A stretch of 48,283 nt of DNA. It comes from Paracoccaceae bacterium. GTDB lineage: Bacteria; Pseudomonadota; Alphaproteobacteria; Rhodobacterales; Rhodobacteraceae. The stretch lies in the NCBI GenBank assembly GCA_902512685.1, contig CABXKH010000009.1, forward strand, positions 1-48,283, written 5' to 3'. This document shows, in pieces, positions 34,649 to 44,048 of the stretch (position 1 is the first letter of the stretch; each line of letters opens with the position of its first letter). The notes beneath the pieces were generated by a model, which was given only the letters and a program-made list of their open reading frames with translations, ran no database searches and was not told the DNA's origin. The position numbers and the translations under genes were made by a program.

Positions 34649-35580
34649 AAATTGCGATAATTGGCACCGGTGCAATGGGCTCTATCTATGCAGCACGCTT
34701 AGCAGAAGCTGGTCACACGGTTTGGGCCATCGACAAGTGGCGCGAGCATGTAGAAGTTATCAATGAAATCGGTTTGAGAGTGGATGGCCCAGATGGGGAA
34801 TTTTTTGTAAAGACGGTTCGCGCTACCCAACACCTTACCGAAGTAGGAGCCTGTGATCTTTATATTATTGCAACAAAAACCAATGCGGTTGCCGCGGCAG
34901 CGCAAGATATTGCAAAAAATTTGGGAACCCAATCTCTGGTTCTGACAATTCAAAATGGATTGGGTGCAGGCGATAAGATAGCTCAATATCTACCGGCTGG
35001 GCAGATTATGCTGGGGGTTGCAGAAGCCTTCGGAGCCACAATGAAAAGCCCTGGCCACGTGCAGCATACCTCTATGAAAAAAATTCGTCTGGGCGCAATG
35101 AACAGCGGTCTGGACCAAAGGCTGGACGAGGTGGCTAATGTCTGGCGAACTGGAGGATTTGAAGTCGAAACCTATCGGGACATCGCTCAACTTATTTGGG
35201 AAAAGCTTTTGTGTAATGTCGCGCTATCTGGTCCGTGCACCGTATTTGATTGCAATGTGGCTGAGTTGCGATCAAATTCTGATTGGTGGCAAATAGCACT
35301 TGGGTGTATGGCAGAAGCATTTTATGTAGGAAAATCAAAGGGTATTGCATTTTCGTTTGATGATCCTGTGGCCTATGTGACAGCTTTTGCTGATCGGGTT
35401 GGAGCGGCAAAGCCGTCAATGGTACAAGACCATCAAAAAGGGCAGCCTTCAGAAATAGATTCAATCAATGGTTCGATACCGCCGCTTGGGGCGTCGCTGG
35501 GTATCCCAACGCCCTATAATAATACAATCACTGCCTTGGTTAAAGCGCGTGAGGCGGCTTTTGAGGGCGCAGGGCCGTGA
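34645..35580 (+). CDS. ketopantoate reductase-like (PanE/ApbA family) oxidoreductase
   Basis: The 311-residue product has an N-terminal NAD(P) motif GTGAMG at 7-12, then YAARLAEAGHTVWAID, and a C-terminal helical domain with K-and-N pattern WEKLLCNVALSGPC typical of PanE. The ATG at 34645 overlaps the previous stop by ATGA; the frame is open upstream but lies inside the methyltransferase. In a catabolic operon it is more likely to reduce or oxidise a pathway 2-keto or 3-hydroxy acid than to make pantoate. It overlaps the next gene by GTGA. Confidence 0.87.
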   Translation: MKIAIIGTGAMGSIYAARLAEAGHTVWAIDKWREHVEVINEIGLRVDGPDGEFFVKTVRATQHLTEVGACDLYIIATKTNAVAAAAQDIAKNLGTQSLVLTIQNGLGAGDKIAQYLPAGQIMLGVAEAFGATMKSPGHVQHTSMKKIRLGAMNSGLDQRLDEVANVWRTGGFEVETYRDIAQLIWEKLLCNVALSGPCTVFDCNVAELRSNSDWWQIALGCMAEAFYVGKSKGIAFSFDDPVAYVTAFADRVGAAKPSMVQDHQKGQPSEIDSINGSIPPLGASLGIPTPYNNTITALVKAREAAFEGAGP

Positions 35581-36425
35581 AGCTTTGTTCCTTCATTCAC
35601 AATGGTTTTGCAAGCTATGGGGTGATGTCACCCAGCGGCGTGCATCCGGTCCAAAATGCAATTTTGAAATCTTATCCCACACTACTGGATTATTTAAAGA
35701 GCAAGCCGATAGTAGAATTGACAAAACTATGCGGGGAACCCTTGCCATCTTCCGAAATCACTTGGCTGCCACCTATAAGTAAGCCGGAAAAGATTATATG
35801 TGCGGGCATGAACTATCGCAAGGTTTATCCTGTCAAAGGCATTGCGCCCCCCGATCCGGACAATATAATTATTTTTTCACGCCATACCGAAACACTGGTC
35901 GGCCATTATGCAGCTTTAGAGCGTCCACGGGGAAATGCTGCCAAAACTTTTGATTTTGAGGGAGAAATCGTTGCCGTTATCGGGAGATCGGGCAGGTCTA
36001 TTGCGAAGAAGGACGCGTTAAACCATGTTCTTGGATACTCGATAATGAATGAAGGATCGGTTCGTGGTTGGATGAAACACTCGATACACGCGGGAAAAAA
36101 CTTTCACGCATCCGGCAGTTGGGGACCTTGGATCGTAACCTCTGATGATGTTGGCGAAATTGCAAATATGCAGCTTGAGACAAGAGTAAACGATAAACTG
36201 ATGCAATCAGCCAAAGGGTCGGAAATGATCTTTAGCCTTCCAAACCTTATTTCCTACATTTCTGAAATAATGCCGTTGTCTATGGGCGATATCATAGCCA
36301 CCGGATCTCCGGATGGTACGGGAGGAAGTCGAAATCCGCCTTCGTTCTTGAAGGAAGGCGATACTGTTCGTGTGAGTGTTAGTGGAATTGGTGATTTAGA
36401 AAACACGGTTCAGAAAGTAATGTAG
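35577..36425 (+). CDS. fumarylacetoacetate hydrolase-family protein
   Basis: The 282-residue product is an FAH-fold enzyme. It has the metal-binding acidic residues in DFEGEIVAVIGRSGR (near 120-134), the SGSWGPWIVTSDDVG stretch near 180, and GDIIATGSPDGTGG near 240. Such enzymes hydrate, hydrolyse or decarboxylate 2-oxo acids. It opens with GTG 35577 in a 4-base GTGA overlap. As last gene of the six-gene operon it may process the final keto-acid. Family membership is clear; the reaction is open. Confidence 0.9.
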   Translation: MKLCSFIHNGFASYGVMSPSGVHPVQNAILKSYPTLLDYLKSKPIVELTKLCGEPLPSSEITWLPPISKPEKIICAGMNYRKVYPVKGIAPPDPDNIIIFSRHTETLVGHYAALERPRGNAAKTFDFEGEIVAVIGRSGRSIAKKDALNHVLGYSIMNEGSVRGWMKHSIHAGKNFHASGSWGPWIVTSDDVGEIANMQLETRVNDKLMQSAKGSEMIFSLPNLISYISEIMPLSMGDIIATGSPDGTGGSRNPPSFLKEGDTVRVSVSGIGDLENTVQKVM

Positions 36426-36518
36426 TATGGTTAAAGGAACTGCATTAGAAATTTTGTCGTGTTATCATTATGAGGACTAACTTAGTAAATCCTCAACAGA
36501 ATCTAGCTAAGGTAATCG

Positions 36519-36710
36519 ATGACACAAGATAAATTTGAATCTTTGGAAACGCATCTAGCCCATCTGGATAAAACCGTTGATGAGCTTTCGGATGTTGTCA
36601 ACAAACAGCAGACACAGATCAACAGACTAATACGAATCGTCGAAATATTGTCTGAGAGTGAACAGCAAGACGCGGAAATCAGTCCAGATAAGGTTCCACC
36701 TCACTGGTAA
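36519..36710 (+). CDS. slyX: SlyX family protein
   Basis: The 63-residue product is a short coiled coil: LETHLAHLDKTVDELSDVVNKQQTQINRL, ending in PPHW. This is the SlyX pattern, including the diagnostic PPHY/PPHW C-terminus. Function is not known in the family. It stands 93 bp after the FAH-like gene and is not clearly part of that operon. Confidence 0.85.
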   Translation: MTQDKFESLETHLAHLDKTVDELSDVVNKQQTQINRLIRIVEILSESEQQDAEISPDKVPPHW

Positions 36711-37086
36711 ATTAGATTACTCATAAATTAAAGATGGTGAGACCGGGAACCCAGTTTCTTGATCAGTATAGCCAAGGTAACAGTTTGGTCTGTCGGCTCA
36801 GACGGTGCGATAGGCCTGAACGGAATAGCTAGAATCCTAAGCCAAATACCTTGACCACCAAATCAGAATTCTGGTTCCATCCTGCTAAATCAATTGACTC
36901 ACTAGCCACAGAGCCGACCCCAATGCTAGAAGCTAGTCATCATCGACTGTCCAGATACTTCCAATATACCCTAAATTGCGCCGAATGTCGCATTGGTCTT
37001 TGTTCATACATACCTCATTCGGTCCAGAATTGGGAGGTTAAAGGAAATGTTCCCCGAATAATAGCATATCTAAAACACCTAAAAAT
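36711..37086. other. 376-bp intergenic stretch
   Basis: No gene is supported. A short frame near 36735-36855 (plus strand) ends with the coding-like TVWSVGSDGAIGLNGIARIL and may be the remnant of a lost gene, but it has no start and no partner. An open frame from 36851 to 37090 has unnatural composition and is likely noise. Confidence 0.35.
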
Positions 37087-37953
37087 TTAAGTATTCCCAA
37101 TTTCAATACAGCGCAGAAAAGCCCGGATCATAAGTAAATCCCGGCGCATCGATAAAAATACCAGAGATTCTTTCATTTCCAAAGTCGCCCCAGCCAATGG
37201 GAGCGCGCGAATATTAATATCATTGCCCAGTTCCGCGCGCGAGACAAAACCAATTCCGGCTCCCGATTTAACCACTTCACGCAACGCTTCTCTTCCTTCA
37301 ACTGTTATGACCGGGCGCAGCACCAACCTCTCAACTTTCGCCCATGCGTCCAAGCAACGCTGGGTGCTTGAACCGGTTTCGCGAAAAATCAACGGCAAAT
37401 CCGATAAGGCTTTGCAATCCAGGCTTTCAACTGTATCGGGCAAAAACCCTCGCGCCATGATGGCAACAATTTGCGCTTGACCTATCGGAATTTCAATCAA
37501 ATCTGGTGCCGGAGAAATATTTCCAACAACCCCAATTTCCGCATCATAATGACGCAAACGTTGTAAGACTTCTTCAGAATTTCCTGTCTGGATAGCCACA
37601 AGGGCGTTCGGATTGGCTTCTCGAAAAGCTCTCAACGAGTCCGTGATATGCAAAGCCGAATCCGCGACCACCCGCAGCGTTCCAGCCAATTGTTGTCGGT
37701 GCTGGCTAAGACAATCCCCGATTTGCTCTTCTACGTCAAAAAACTGTCTTGTCAGTAAGAACAATTCATTTCCCGCTTCGGTCAAGCGCACATGCCGATT
37801 TTCGCGGTAGAATAACAGCGTATCATGCAGTTGTTCTAACTGCCGAACTTGGTCCGACAAGGCCGGCTGGCTTTGATTCAAAGCCCGGGCTGCACTGGAA
37901 AATCCACCATGCACAGCAACATGATGAAAAGCTCTCAATTGACTATAGCGCAT
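37087..37953 (-). CDS. LysR-family regulator of the phosphonate genes
   Basis: The 288-residue product has the LysR winged helix-turn-helix at residues 1-60 (YSQLRAFHHVAVHGGFSSAARALNQSQPALSDQVRQLE) and a periplasmic-binding-protein-like effector domain (about 90-285). It is divergent from phnW with a 99-bp gap that carries inverted repeats. Genes in this position are usually activators responding to aminoethylphosphonate or an intermediate; the effector is not shown by sequence. Confidence 0.92.
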   Translation of the reverse strand: MRYSQLRAFHHVAVHGGFSSAARALNQSQPALSDQVRQLEQLHDTLLFYRENRHVRLTEAGNELFLLTRQFFDVEEQIGDCLSQHRQQLAGTLRVVADSALHITDSLRAFREANPNALVAIQTGNSEEVLQRLRHYDAEIGVVGNISPAPDLIEIPIGQAQIVAIMARGFLPDTVESLDCKALSDLPLIFRETGSSTQRCLDAWAKVERLVLRPVITVEGREALREVVKSGAGIGFVSRAELGNDINIRALPLAGATLEMKESLVFLSMRRDLLMIRAFLRCIEIGNT

Positions 37954-37959
37954 CTATAA

Positions 37960-38009
37960 GTTTTTCCTATTAAACAATATTACAAATGTATTTTACTTAT
38001 AGGAAAAAC
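37960..38009. promoter_or_regulatory. inverted repeat between lysR and phnW (probable LysR operator)
   Basis: GTTTTTCCTAT at 37960-37970 is perfectly mirrored by ATAGGAAAAAC at 37999-38009, with 28 bp between. CTATAAG (37954) and CTTATAG (37996) form a further nested pair. The site sits between the divergent start codons. A LysR tetramer binding two half-sites is the natural reading. Confidence 0.65.
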
Positions 38010-38052
38010 AAGTTCAAGCACAAGCATGAGTAAATAATTTGGGTTTGGGCCT

Positions 38053-39246
38053 ATGGAATCTCAAAATACCTCAAACAAACTGCCAACACCGTATCTGGGC
38101 GAGCCTTATTTATTGACACCAGGTCCACTGACCACTTCATACGAAGTTAAAAAAGCCATGCTTAAAGACTGGGGGAGCTGGGATGGCGATTTCCGTGAGA
38201 TGACAAAAGCGCTGCGCATTCAGTTGCTGGCGCTTATTGGGCCAGAGGCCAATCGTTATGACTGTGTTCCAATCCAAGGTCCGGGCTCCTATGCAGTAGA
38301 AGCGATGTTGGGAAGTTTTGTGCCCAAGGATGGTAAGGTTCTGGTTTTAGCCAATGGTGCCTATGGGCAAAGAGCTGCAGCCACGCTGGATTATTTAGGG
38401 CGAGAAAAAATTGTGCTGGATAAAGGTGATTATTTACCGCCCCGAGGCACAGAAGTCGCCGCTATATTAGCAGAAGACCCCGATATCACGCATGTTATGG
38501 CAATCCATTGTGAAACATCATCCGGTATCTTAAACCCGATTGGCGAAATTGCAGACGCGACCCGCGCAGCAGGACGCAAACTTCTAATCGATTCAATGTC
38601 AGCCTTTGGCGCAATCCCACTTCACCCTGCAGAGCTTGGCTGCGCAGCTTTTGTATCTTCTGCCAATAAATGTATCGAGGGCGTGCCCGGCTTTAGTTTT
38701 GTAATTGCAGAAACTTCCGAATTAAAAGCAGCTCGCGGCAATTCGCATTCGCTTAGCCTTGATGTAGAGGCCCAATGGCGCGTGATGAATGAAACTGGGC
38801 AATGGCGATTTACACCGCCCACTCATATCGTGGCTGCCTTCATGAAAGCCTTGGCGGATCATGCAACGGAAGGAAGCGTGCAGGGCCGTGGCACCCGATA
38901 TGCACAAAACCGTGATGTAATGGTGGCAGGCATGCGAGCGCTAGGCTTTGAAACTCTGCTTGATGAGCAGTGGTTGTCCCCGATCATCGTGACATTTTTC
39001 TGCCCAGCCGATCCTGCATTTGAATTTGAAGCATTTTACGAAGCGATGAAAGCCCAGGGTTTTATCATTTATCCCGGCAAGTTGACCGTCGTAGATAGTT
39101 TCCGAATCGGCTGTATTGGGCAAATGGACATTCACGTGATGGAGCGTATGTTGGCTGCAACCAAAGAGACACTGGCGCAAATGGGGGTACAAGATGCGTC
39201 GCCCTCTGAAGCTGCTCTGAAAGAACGGCATGTGCTTATAAGTTAA
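38053..39246 (+). CDS. phnW: 2-aminoethylphosphonate:pyruvate transaminase
   Basis: PhnW moves the amino group of 2-aminoethylphosphonate to pyruvate, giving phosphonoacetaldehyde and alanine. The 397-residue product is a class V aminotransferase. It has the opening LLTPGPLTTSYEVKKAMLKD with WGSWD (about 20-45), the PLP-binding D180 in LLIDSMSAFG, and the PLP lysine K206 in SANKCIEG. Length is a little above typical through short tails. It heads phnW-phnA-phnY, divergent from lysR. Confidence 0.96.
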   Translation: MESQNTSNKLPTPYLGEPYLLTPGPLTTSYEVKKAMLKDWGSWDGDFREMTKALRIQLLALIGPEANRYDCVPIQGPGSYAVEAMLGSFVPKDGKVLVLANGAYGQRAAATLDYLGREKIVLDKGDYLPPRGTEVAAILAEDPDITHVMAIHCETSSGILNPIGEIADATRAAGRKLLIDSMSAFGAIPLHPAELGCAAFVSSANKCIEGVPGFSFVIAETSELKAARGNSHSLSLDVEAQWRVMNETGQWRFTPPTHIVAAFMKALADHATEGSVQGRGTRYAQNRDVMVAGMRALGFETLLDEQWLSPIIVTFFCPADPAFEFEAFYEAMKAQGFIIYPGKLTVVDSFRIGCIGQMDIHVMERMLAATKETLAQMGVQDASPSEAALKERHVLIS

Positions 39247-39266
39247 CAAAACTAGAAAGATATTTT

Positions 39267-40511
39267 ATGACTATGACCTCTGATGTGGTCGCCAATGAGC
39301 GCCATTACCCAATCCCAAAAACCTGCGCTATCGTGATCTGCCTGGATGGTTGCGAGCCTGCTTATCTTGATGTGGCTATCAGCGAAGGACTAATGCCGCA
39401 TTTGAAAAAACTGCGCGATGCAGGCAGCGAAAGTCTGGCCCATTCCGTGATCCCTTCTTTTACCAACCCGAACAACATGTCGATCGCGACAGGCCGCCCT
39501 CCGGCTGTGCATGGCATTTGCGGCAATTATCTCTACGAGCCAGAAACTGGCGAAGAAGTCATGATGAACGATGTGCGGTTCTTGCGCGCGCCCACGGTTT
39601 TCAGCGCATTTTATAATGCCGGGGCGCGGGTTGCCGTTGTCACAGCCAAAGATAAATTAAGGGCGCTTTTGGGCGCGGGGCTAAAGTTTGACGAAGACCG
39701 GGCCATTTGTTTTTCATCTGAGAAAGCCGATCAAACCAGCTTGGCCGAAAATGGTATCGAGAATGCCAGTGCGTTCATGGGGCGGCCTGTCCCGGAAGTC
39801 TATTCCGCTGATTTATCAGAATTTGTTTTTGCTGCTGGGGTTAAACTTCTTAAAGACTGGGCCCCGGATATAATGTATTTATCAACTACAGATTACATTC
39901 AGCATAAATTTGCGCCCGACGAACAAGGGGCCAAAGATTTTTACGCCATGTTTGACCGTTATCTTGCGGAATTAGACGCGCTAGGTGCGGCTATTGTAAT
40001 CACCGCAGATCACGGCATGAAGCCCAAACATCAAGCTGATGGGAGCCCTTCTGTGATTTATATTCAGGATCTTTTAGATCAATGGCTGGGTGAAAAAGCA
40101 GCCCGGGTAATCCTGCCCATCACCGACCCTTACGTCGTACATCATGGGGCTTTGGGATCCTTTGCAACTGCTTATTTGCCAGAAGGCGCAGATCAGGCAG
40201 ATATCATCACGCGTCTCGCAGCTCTTCCAGAAATGCGCGCTGTGCTTAGCAAAAAAGAAGCCGTAGAGCGCTTCGAACTGCCGGCTGATCGCATCGGCAA
40301 TATTGTCCTGATATCGACTGAAAACATGACCATTGGCACCTCTGCTCATCGTCACGATCTTGCAGCGCTAAAAGAACCTCTGCGGAGCCATGGTGGCTTA
40401 ACCGAGCAAACGGTGCCCTTTATCGTGAACCGCAAGCTTGATCTACCCGATGCACCCCGCTTGCGGAACTTCGATGCGTTCTATTATGCATTGCAAGCTG
40501 CGGCCCAGTAA
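39267..40511 (+). CDS. phnA: phosphonoacetate hydrolase
   Basis: PhnA splits phosphonoacetate into acetate and phosphate; it is an alkaline-phosphatase-superfamily zinc enzyme. The 414-residue product has D27 in VICLDGCEPAYL, the nucleophile T66 in PSFTNPNNMSIATG, the metal ligands in ITADHGMKPKH, and HGALGSF and SHGGLTEQTVPF near the end. It starts 20 bp after phnW, with an AGAAAGA site. In this scheme it acts after PhnY, so gene order is not reaction order. Confidence 0.95.
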   Translation: MTMTSDVVANERHYPIPKTCAIVICLDGCEPAYLDVAISEGLMPHLKKLRDAGSESLAHSVIPSFTNPNNMSIATGRPPAVHGICGNYLYEPETGEEVMMNDVRFLRAPTVFSAFYNAGARVAVVTAKDKLRALLGAGLKFDEDRAICFSSEKADQTSLAENGIENASAFMGRPVPEVYSADLSEFVFAAGVKLLKDWAPDIMYLSTTDYIQHKFAPDEQGAKDFYAMFDRYLAELDALGAAIVITADHGMKPKHQADGSPSVIYIQDLLDQWLGEKAARVILPITDPYVVHHGALGSFATAYLPEGADQADIITRLAALPEMRAVLSKKEAVERFELPADRIGNIVLISTENMTIGTSAHRHDLAALKEPLRSHGGLTEQTVPFIVNRKLDLPDAPRLRNFDAFYYALQAAAQ

Positions 40512-40598
40512 CCTAACGGCGAAAACAACACTAGGTGACTGTAAAATCAGTTATATTCAATTCCAAAATGATCGATATCCAGAAGAATGAGGCCCAAA

Positions 40599-42050
40599 AT
40601 GACAGCGATTGAAAAAATTCGGCATGAGGCGATGCGCATCGGAGGCGAAAAAGTTTTTACCGATGACGTAGTCGAAATACGCTATCCCTATACCGATGAA
40701 GTGATTGCCACGGTCCCTGCAGGCACTGCGGAACATGCCGCGAAAGCCTTCGAGATTGCTGCTGCCTATAAGCCGCGCTTGACGCGCTATGAACGCCAAA
40801 AAATCCTGTTTCGAGCCGCCGAACTGATCCGAGAACGCCGTGACAACATTGCCCATTGGTTGACCTTAGAGTTGGGCATCTGTCAACAGCACGCGCTCTA
40901 TGAGACTGGACGCTCATACGATGTATTTACACTTGCTGGACAAGCGGCCATTCAAGATGACGGGCAAATTTTTAGCTGTGATCTCACACCGCATGGAAAG
41001 CCGCGCAAAATATTCACCAAACGAGAACCCGTCAGAGCCATCTCGGCGATCACACCCTTCAACCATCCGCTCAATATGGTTGCCCATAAGATAGCGCCAG
41101 CCATTGCCACCAATAACTGTGTTGTGTGCAAGCCAACCGAATTGACCCCGCTAACCGCAATTACGCTGGCAGATATTTTATACGAAGCCGGCCTACCAGT
41201 AGAGATGTTCCAGATTGTGACCGGCTGGCCTAAAGATATCGGAGACGAAATGGTGACCAATGGCAATATCGATATTGTCACTTTCACTGGTGGCGTGCCT
41301 GTAGGCAAAATGATCGCGCAAAAGGCTGGATATAAACGCACAGCCCTTGAGTTGGGCGGCAATGATCCACTGATTATTTTAAATGATTTATCGGATTCAG
41401 ATCTTGAGAAAGCAGCCACCATTGCAGTGGCGGGAGCCACTGGAAATTCAGGACAACGCTGCACCGCAGTCAAGCGCATTTTGGTACAAAACAGCGTGGC
41501 GGATAAATTCGTGCCTCTCGTGCTGGAAAAAACGAAAGCCATTCGTTTTGGAGACCCCATGGATCCTGACACCCAATTGGGCTGCGTGATTCACGCCCAA
41601 GCAGCTGAATTGTTTGAGAAACGGGTTTATATGGCCGAGGCAGAAGGGGCAGAGATTCTCTATCATCCGGAACGCAAGGGCGCGCTTCTACCCCCAATTG
41701 TGATTGATAAAGTTCCCCACAACTCCGAATTAGTGATGGAGGAAACCTTCGGCCCCATCGTGCCGATCGTGCGGGTGCCTGATGATGATGCAGTTGTAAT
41801 GGAGATTTCAAACTCGACTGAATTTGGTCTATCATCTGGCGTTTGCACCAATGATTTTAACCGTATGCAAGCCTTTATTGAAGGTTTGGATGTGGGCACG
41901 GTAAATATTTGGGAACAGCCAGGATATCGTATTGAGATGTCACCCTTTGGCGGCATTAAAGATAGCGGTAACGGTGTAAAAGAAGGGGTTCTAGAAGCCA
42001 TGAAGTTCTTCACCAATGTTAAAACTTATTCGCTCCCATGGCCCTCCTAA
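40599..42050 (+). CDS. phnY: phosphonoacetaldehyde dehydrogenase
   Basis: PhnY oxidises phosphonoacetaldehyde to phosphonoacetate with NAD. The 483-residue product is an aldehyde dehydrogenase with E251 in [10 protein letters not shown], catalytic C288 in [15 protein letters not shown], and N155/H156 in [10 protein letters not shown], the last matching the PhnY type. The start at ATG 40599 is preferred because GAGG lies 6-7 bases ahead; ATG 40587 (four codons earlier) is the alternative. It follows phnA by 87 bp. Confidence 0.94.
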   Translation: MTAIEKIRHEAMRIGGEKVFTDDVVEIRYPYTDEVIATVPAGTAEHAAKAFEIAAAYKPRLTRYERQKILFRAAELIRERRDNIAHWLTLELGICQQHALYETGRSYDVFTLAGQAAIQDDGQIFSCDLTPHGKPRKIFTKREPVRAISAITPFNHPLNMVAHKIAPAIATNNCVVCKPTELTPLTAITLADILYEAGLPVEMFQIVTGWPKDIGDEMVTNGNIDIVTFTGGVPVGKMIAQKAGYKRTALELGGNDPLIILNDLSDSDLEKAATIAVAGATGNSGQRCTAVKRILVQNSVADKFVPLVLEKTKAIRFGDPMDPDTQLGCVIHAQAAELFEKRVYMAEAEGAEILYHPERKGALLPPIVIDKVPHNSELVMEETFGPIVPIVRVPDDDAVVMEISNSTEFGLSSGVCTNDFNRMQAFIEGLDVGTVNIWEQPGYRIEMSPFGGIKDSGNGVKEGVLEAMKFFTNVKTYSLPWPS

Positions 42051-42139
42051 GCAGCAACGCCAAGATTGCTTCAACCACGTTGTTTTCCTTTGGCTAACCC
42101 ACAACTTTTAAACGACATGCTTCCCGCCGTCGCCGCGAA

Positions 42140-42976
42140 ATGATAAGCTTCGGGGTTTTAGCTATTGTGTTAACCGCAGCGTTGCTCCACGCGACGTGGA
42201 ATGCCATGGTAAAAGGGGCTTCCGATCGTGCTTTATCAATTGGCTTGGTGTCTTTAGGGCATTTTGTTCCCGCCCTTCCATTTTTTTTGTTCTTACCAGC
42301 CCCAGACATTGCAGCCTTGCCATATATAGTGGCCTCAACGGTGATCCATTGGGGCTATTACTTCTTTCTGATCTCTGCTTATAAACAAGGCGATCTTTCT
42401 GTGGCCTACCCGATTGCGCGGGGGGCAGCACCCGTATTGATCGCTTTGGGCGCAACAATTTGGCCAGGCGAAATTTTGTCTTTAATGGCTTGGGCTGGTA
42501 TCATCGGCGTGTCCTGCGGCGTAGCAATATTGGCATTATCGCGGGCGCAGGCACAATCTTTAAAAGTTCTATTTCCAGCCTTCATCACCGCCCTTACGGT
42601 GGCGGCTTATTCAATCGTGGATGGAATTGGCGTGAGGGTCTCGGGGGCACCCCTATCCTATATTGCATGGCTGTTCACCGCAGAAATCTGCGTAGTACTT
42701 TTTGTATTACTGCCCCGCTTAAAGCTGATCCAGAATAACGGCCTAAAGCCGGTTTTAATCGGCTTTTCCGGCGGCGTTTTATCCAGTTTATCTTATGCTT
42801 TGGCACTCTATGCGCAAACCCTTGCACCGTTGGCTTTGGTTGCTGCCATTCGCGAAACCTCGGTCATCCTAGCGGCCATAATCGGTGTGATATGGTTCAA
42901 AGAAAGACCAATTTTTATGCGCCTAGCTGCCGCTTTTGTTGTGGCCATTGGGGTTATTCTAATCGTTCTGTCTTAA
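42140..42976 (+). CDS. EamA-family (DMT) transporter
   Basis: The 278-residue product has ten hydrophobic helices in two EamA halves; HATWNAMVKG near 18-27 and GISCGVAILAL-type sequence end the first half. Members export or import small metabolites. Position directly after phnWAY suggests handling of a phosphonate or product such as alanine, but nothing in the sequence shows this. It follows phnY by 89 bp. Confidence 0.88.
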   Translation: MISFGVLAIVLTAALLHATWNAMVKGASDRALSIGLVSLGHFVPALPFFLFLPAPDIAALPYIVASTVIHWGYYFFLISAYKQGDLSVAYPIARGAAPVLIALGATIWPGEILSLMAWAGIIGVSCGVAILALSRAQAQSLKVLFPAFITALTVAAYSIVDGIGVRVSGAPLSYIAWLFTAEICVVLFVLLPRLKLIQNNGLKPVLIGFSGGVLSSLSYALALYAQTLAPLALVAAIRETSVILAAIIGVIWFKERPIFMRLAAAFVVAIGVILIVLS

Positions 42977-43136
42977 GTAGTGTTTTTACAAACCGGTCAG
43001 GCACCAAATCACTAGACTGGCCTTTAATCAATTTTTATGGTTTCGGAAGAGTTGAAAGGTGAAATAATGGCAGAGCAACAAAATGTGTCATGATCGACTG
43101 GTTGAGTTCCAATTGCTTGATGGGAACCTCGGCGGG
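42977..43136. other. gap after the EamA transporter gene
   Basis: Short stretch with no supported gene; it separates the plus-strand phn genes from the doubtful minus-strand gene that follows. Confidence 0.4.
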
Positions 43137-43403
43137 TCACTCCGCCCTGCCGAACCTGCGCCATTTTTTGGAAGAGGCCGTTACGTTCAATTGGTAATTC
43201 TCAGCCACAAATCCGTAGGGATCATCGCGTGCGTCGCTTCTAACTGGCCAGTATTCAATGAACACCAGATCGGTTCTTAACAGTGCGCCCTGCAACACGA
43301 TATCCCAAATACGATCCGCCGATAGCACCTCATGAACGCCTGATGCCAAGTCTTCATGAAATGCTTGAATTGCAATCGGAGAATTCTTTTCCTTGGCTGT
43401 CAT
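43137..43403 (-). CDS. hypothetical short protein (doubtful)
   Basis: An 88-residue frame starts at ATG 43403 (or GTG 43415). It has natural composition in its middle part (VLSADRIWDIVLQGALLRTD) and no known motif. It may be a real small gene or the remnant of a longer one. The opposite strand also has a 65-codon frame here, so coding is not certain. Confidence 0.3.
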   Translation of the reverse strand: MTAKEKNSPIAIQAFHEDLASGVHEVLSADRIWDIVLQGALLRTDLVFIEYWPVRSDARDDPYGFVAENYQLNVTASSKKWRRFGRAE

Positions 43404-43415
43404 ATTTATCGGCAC

Positions 43416-44027
43416 AAAGCTATAAATTCAAAATATAAGACGATTTACGCGCAAAGTTCGCGGCATAGGGAACGCAGCCAAACATTACTGATCCTACAAA
43501 TTATCATCCCGAGGATAGTAAAACTGCATTTCTAACCGTTGCCTATTTAGAGGTGAGACAACAAGTAAAAAACTAAACTGGCTTGCACATCAAACCTATT
43601 TACGTCTGCTTATGCCTTTAGTCGCGTCGGTTCTTTACAATCAGCTATATAACCCCGAAAACTGACCTCCCAATCGGTTAACAAGACAAGCATCGCAAGA
43701 AGAAATAGATCCGTTCTTTACCACCATTGCCATTTGACAGCACTAATAAAGGAGAGTTTGAGAACTTAGCAGAAAACACAAACTATGTTGCCAAGTTAGC
43801 CTAAATGATACGAAAAATGCTGCGATTTCGCATGCAGAACATGGATTAAAATTTTGCTTTTACTGCGATAACCTTGGAAAAATCGCAATCAAGCTCGCCC
43901 CCCCTGTCACAAACAAAGTAAATTGTAAGCTATAAGGTTTCTGCTTTGCCCCTTTGGTCAACGTGGGCTTAAGACATTAAAGTTTTGGTTTTGACAAGAA
44001 CCTTTAAGGATGGCCACAAACCCAAAT
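43416..44027. other. about 610-bp intergenic stretch
   Basis: Low-GC sequence with no supported gene on either strand. A 34-codon open frame without a start (near 43477-43575, plus strand) is the only coding-like piece. The region separates the phn genes from the convergent minus-strand operon. Confidence 0.4.
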
Positions 44028-44046
44028 AAAAACGCTTTATTAAGCG
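44028..44046 (-). terminator. probable Rho-independent terminator of the minus-strand operon
   Basis: On the minus strand CGCTTAATAAAGCG forms a 5-bp stem with a 4-base loop and is followed by TTTTT. It begins 2-3 bases after the stop of the PbfA-like gene. The stem is short, so strength is uncertain. Confidence 0.55.
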
Positions 44047-44048
44047 GC

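Noticed and set aside
36851..37090. 79-codon plus-strand frame after slyX
   Set aside because: Low complexity, no ribosome site, no motif, and it runs into the lysR gene end; not a credible gene.
43083..43280. 65-codon plus-strand frame
   Set aside because: Overlaps the better minus-strand frame, has no motif and no ribosome site.
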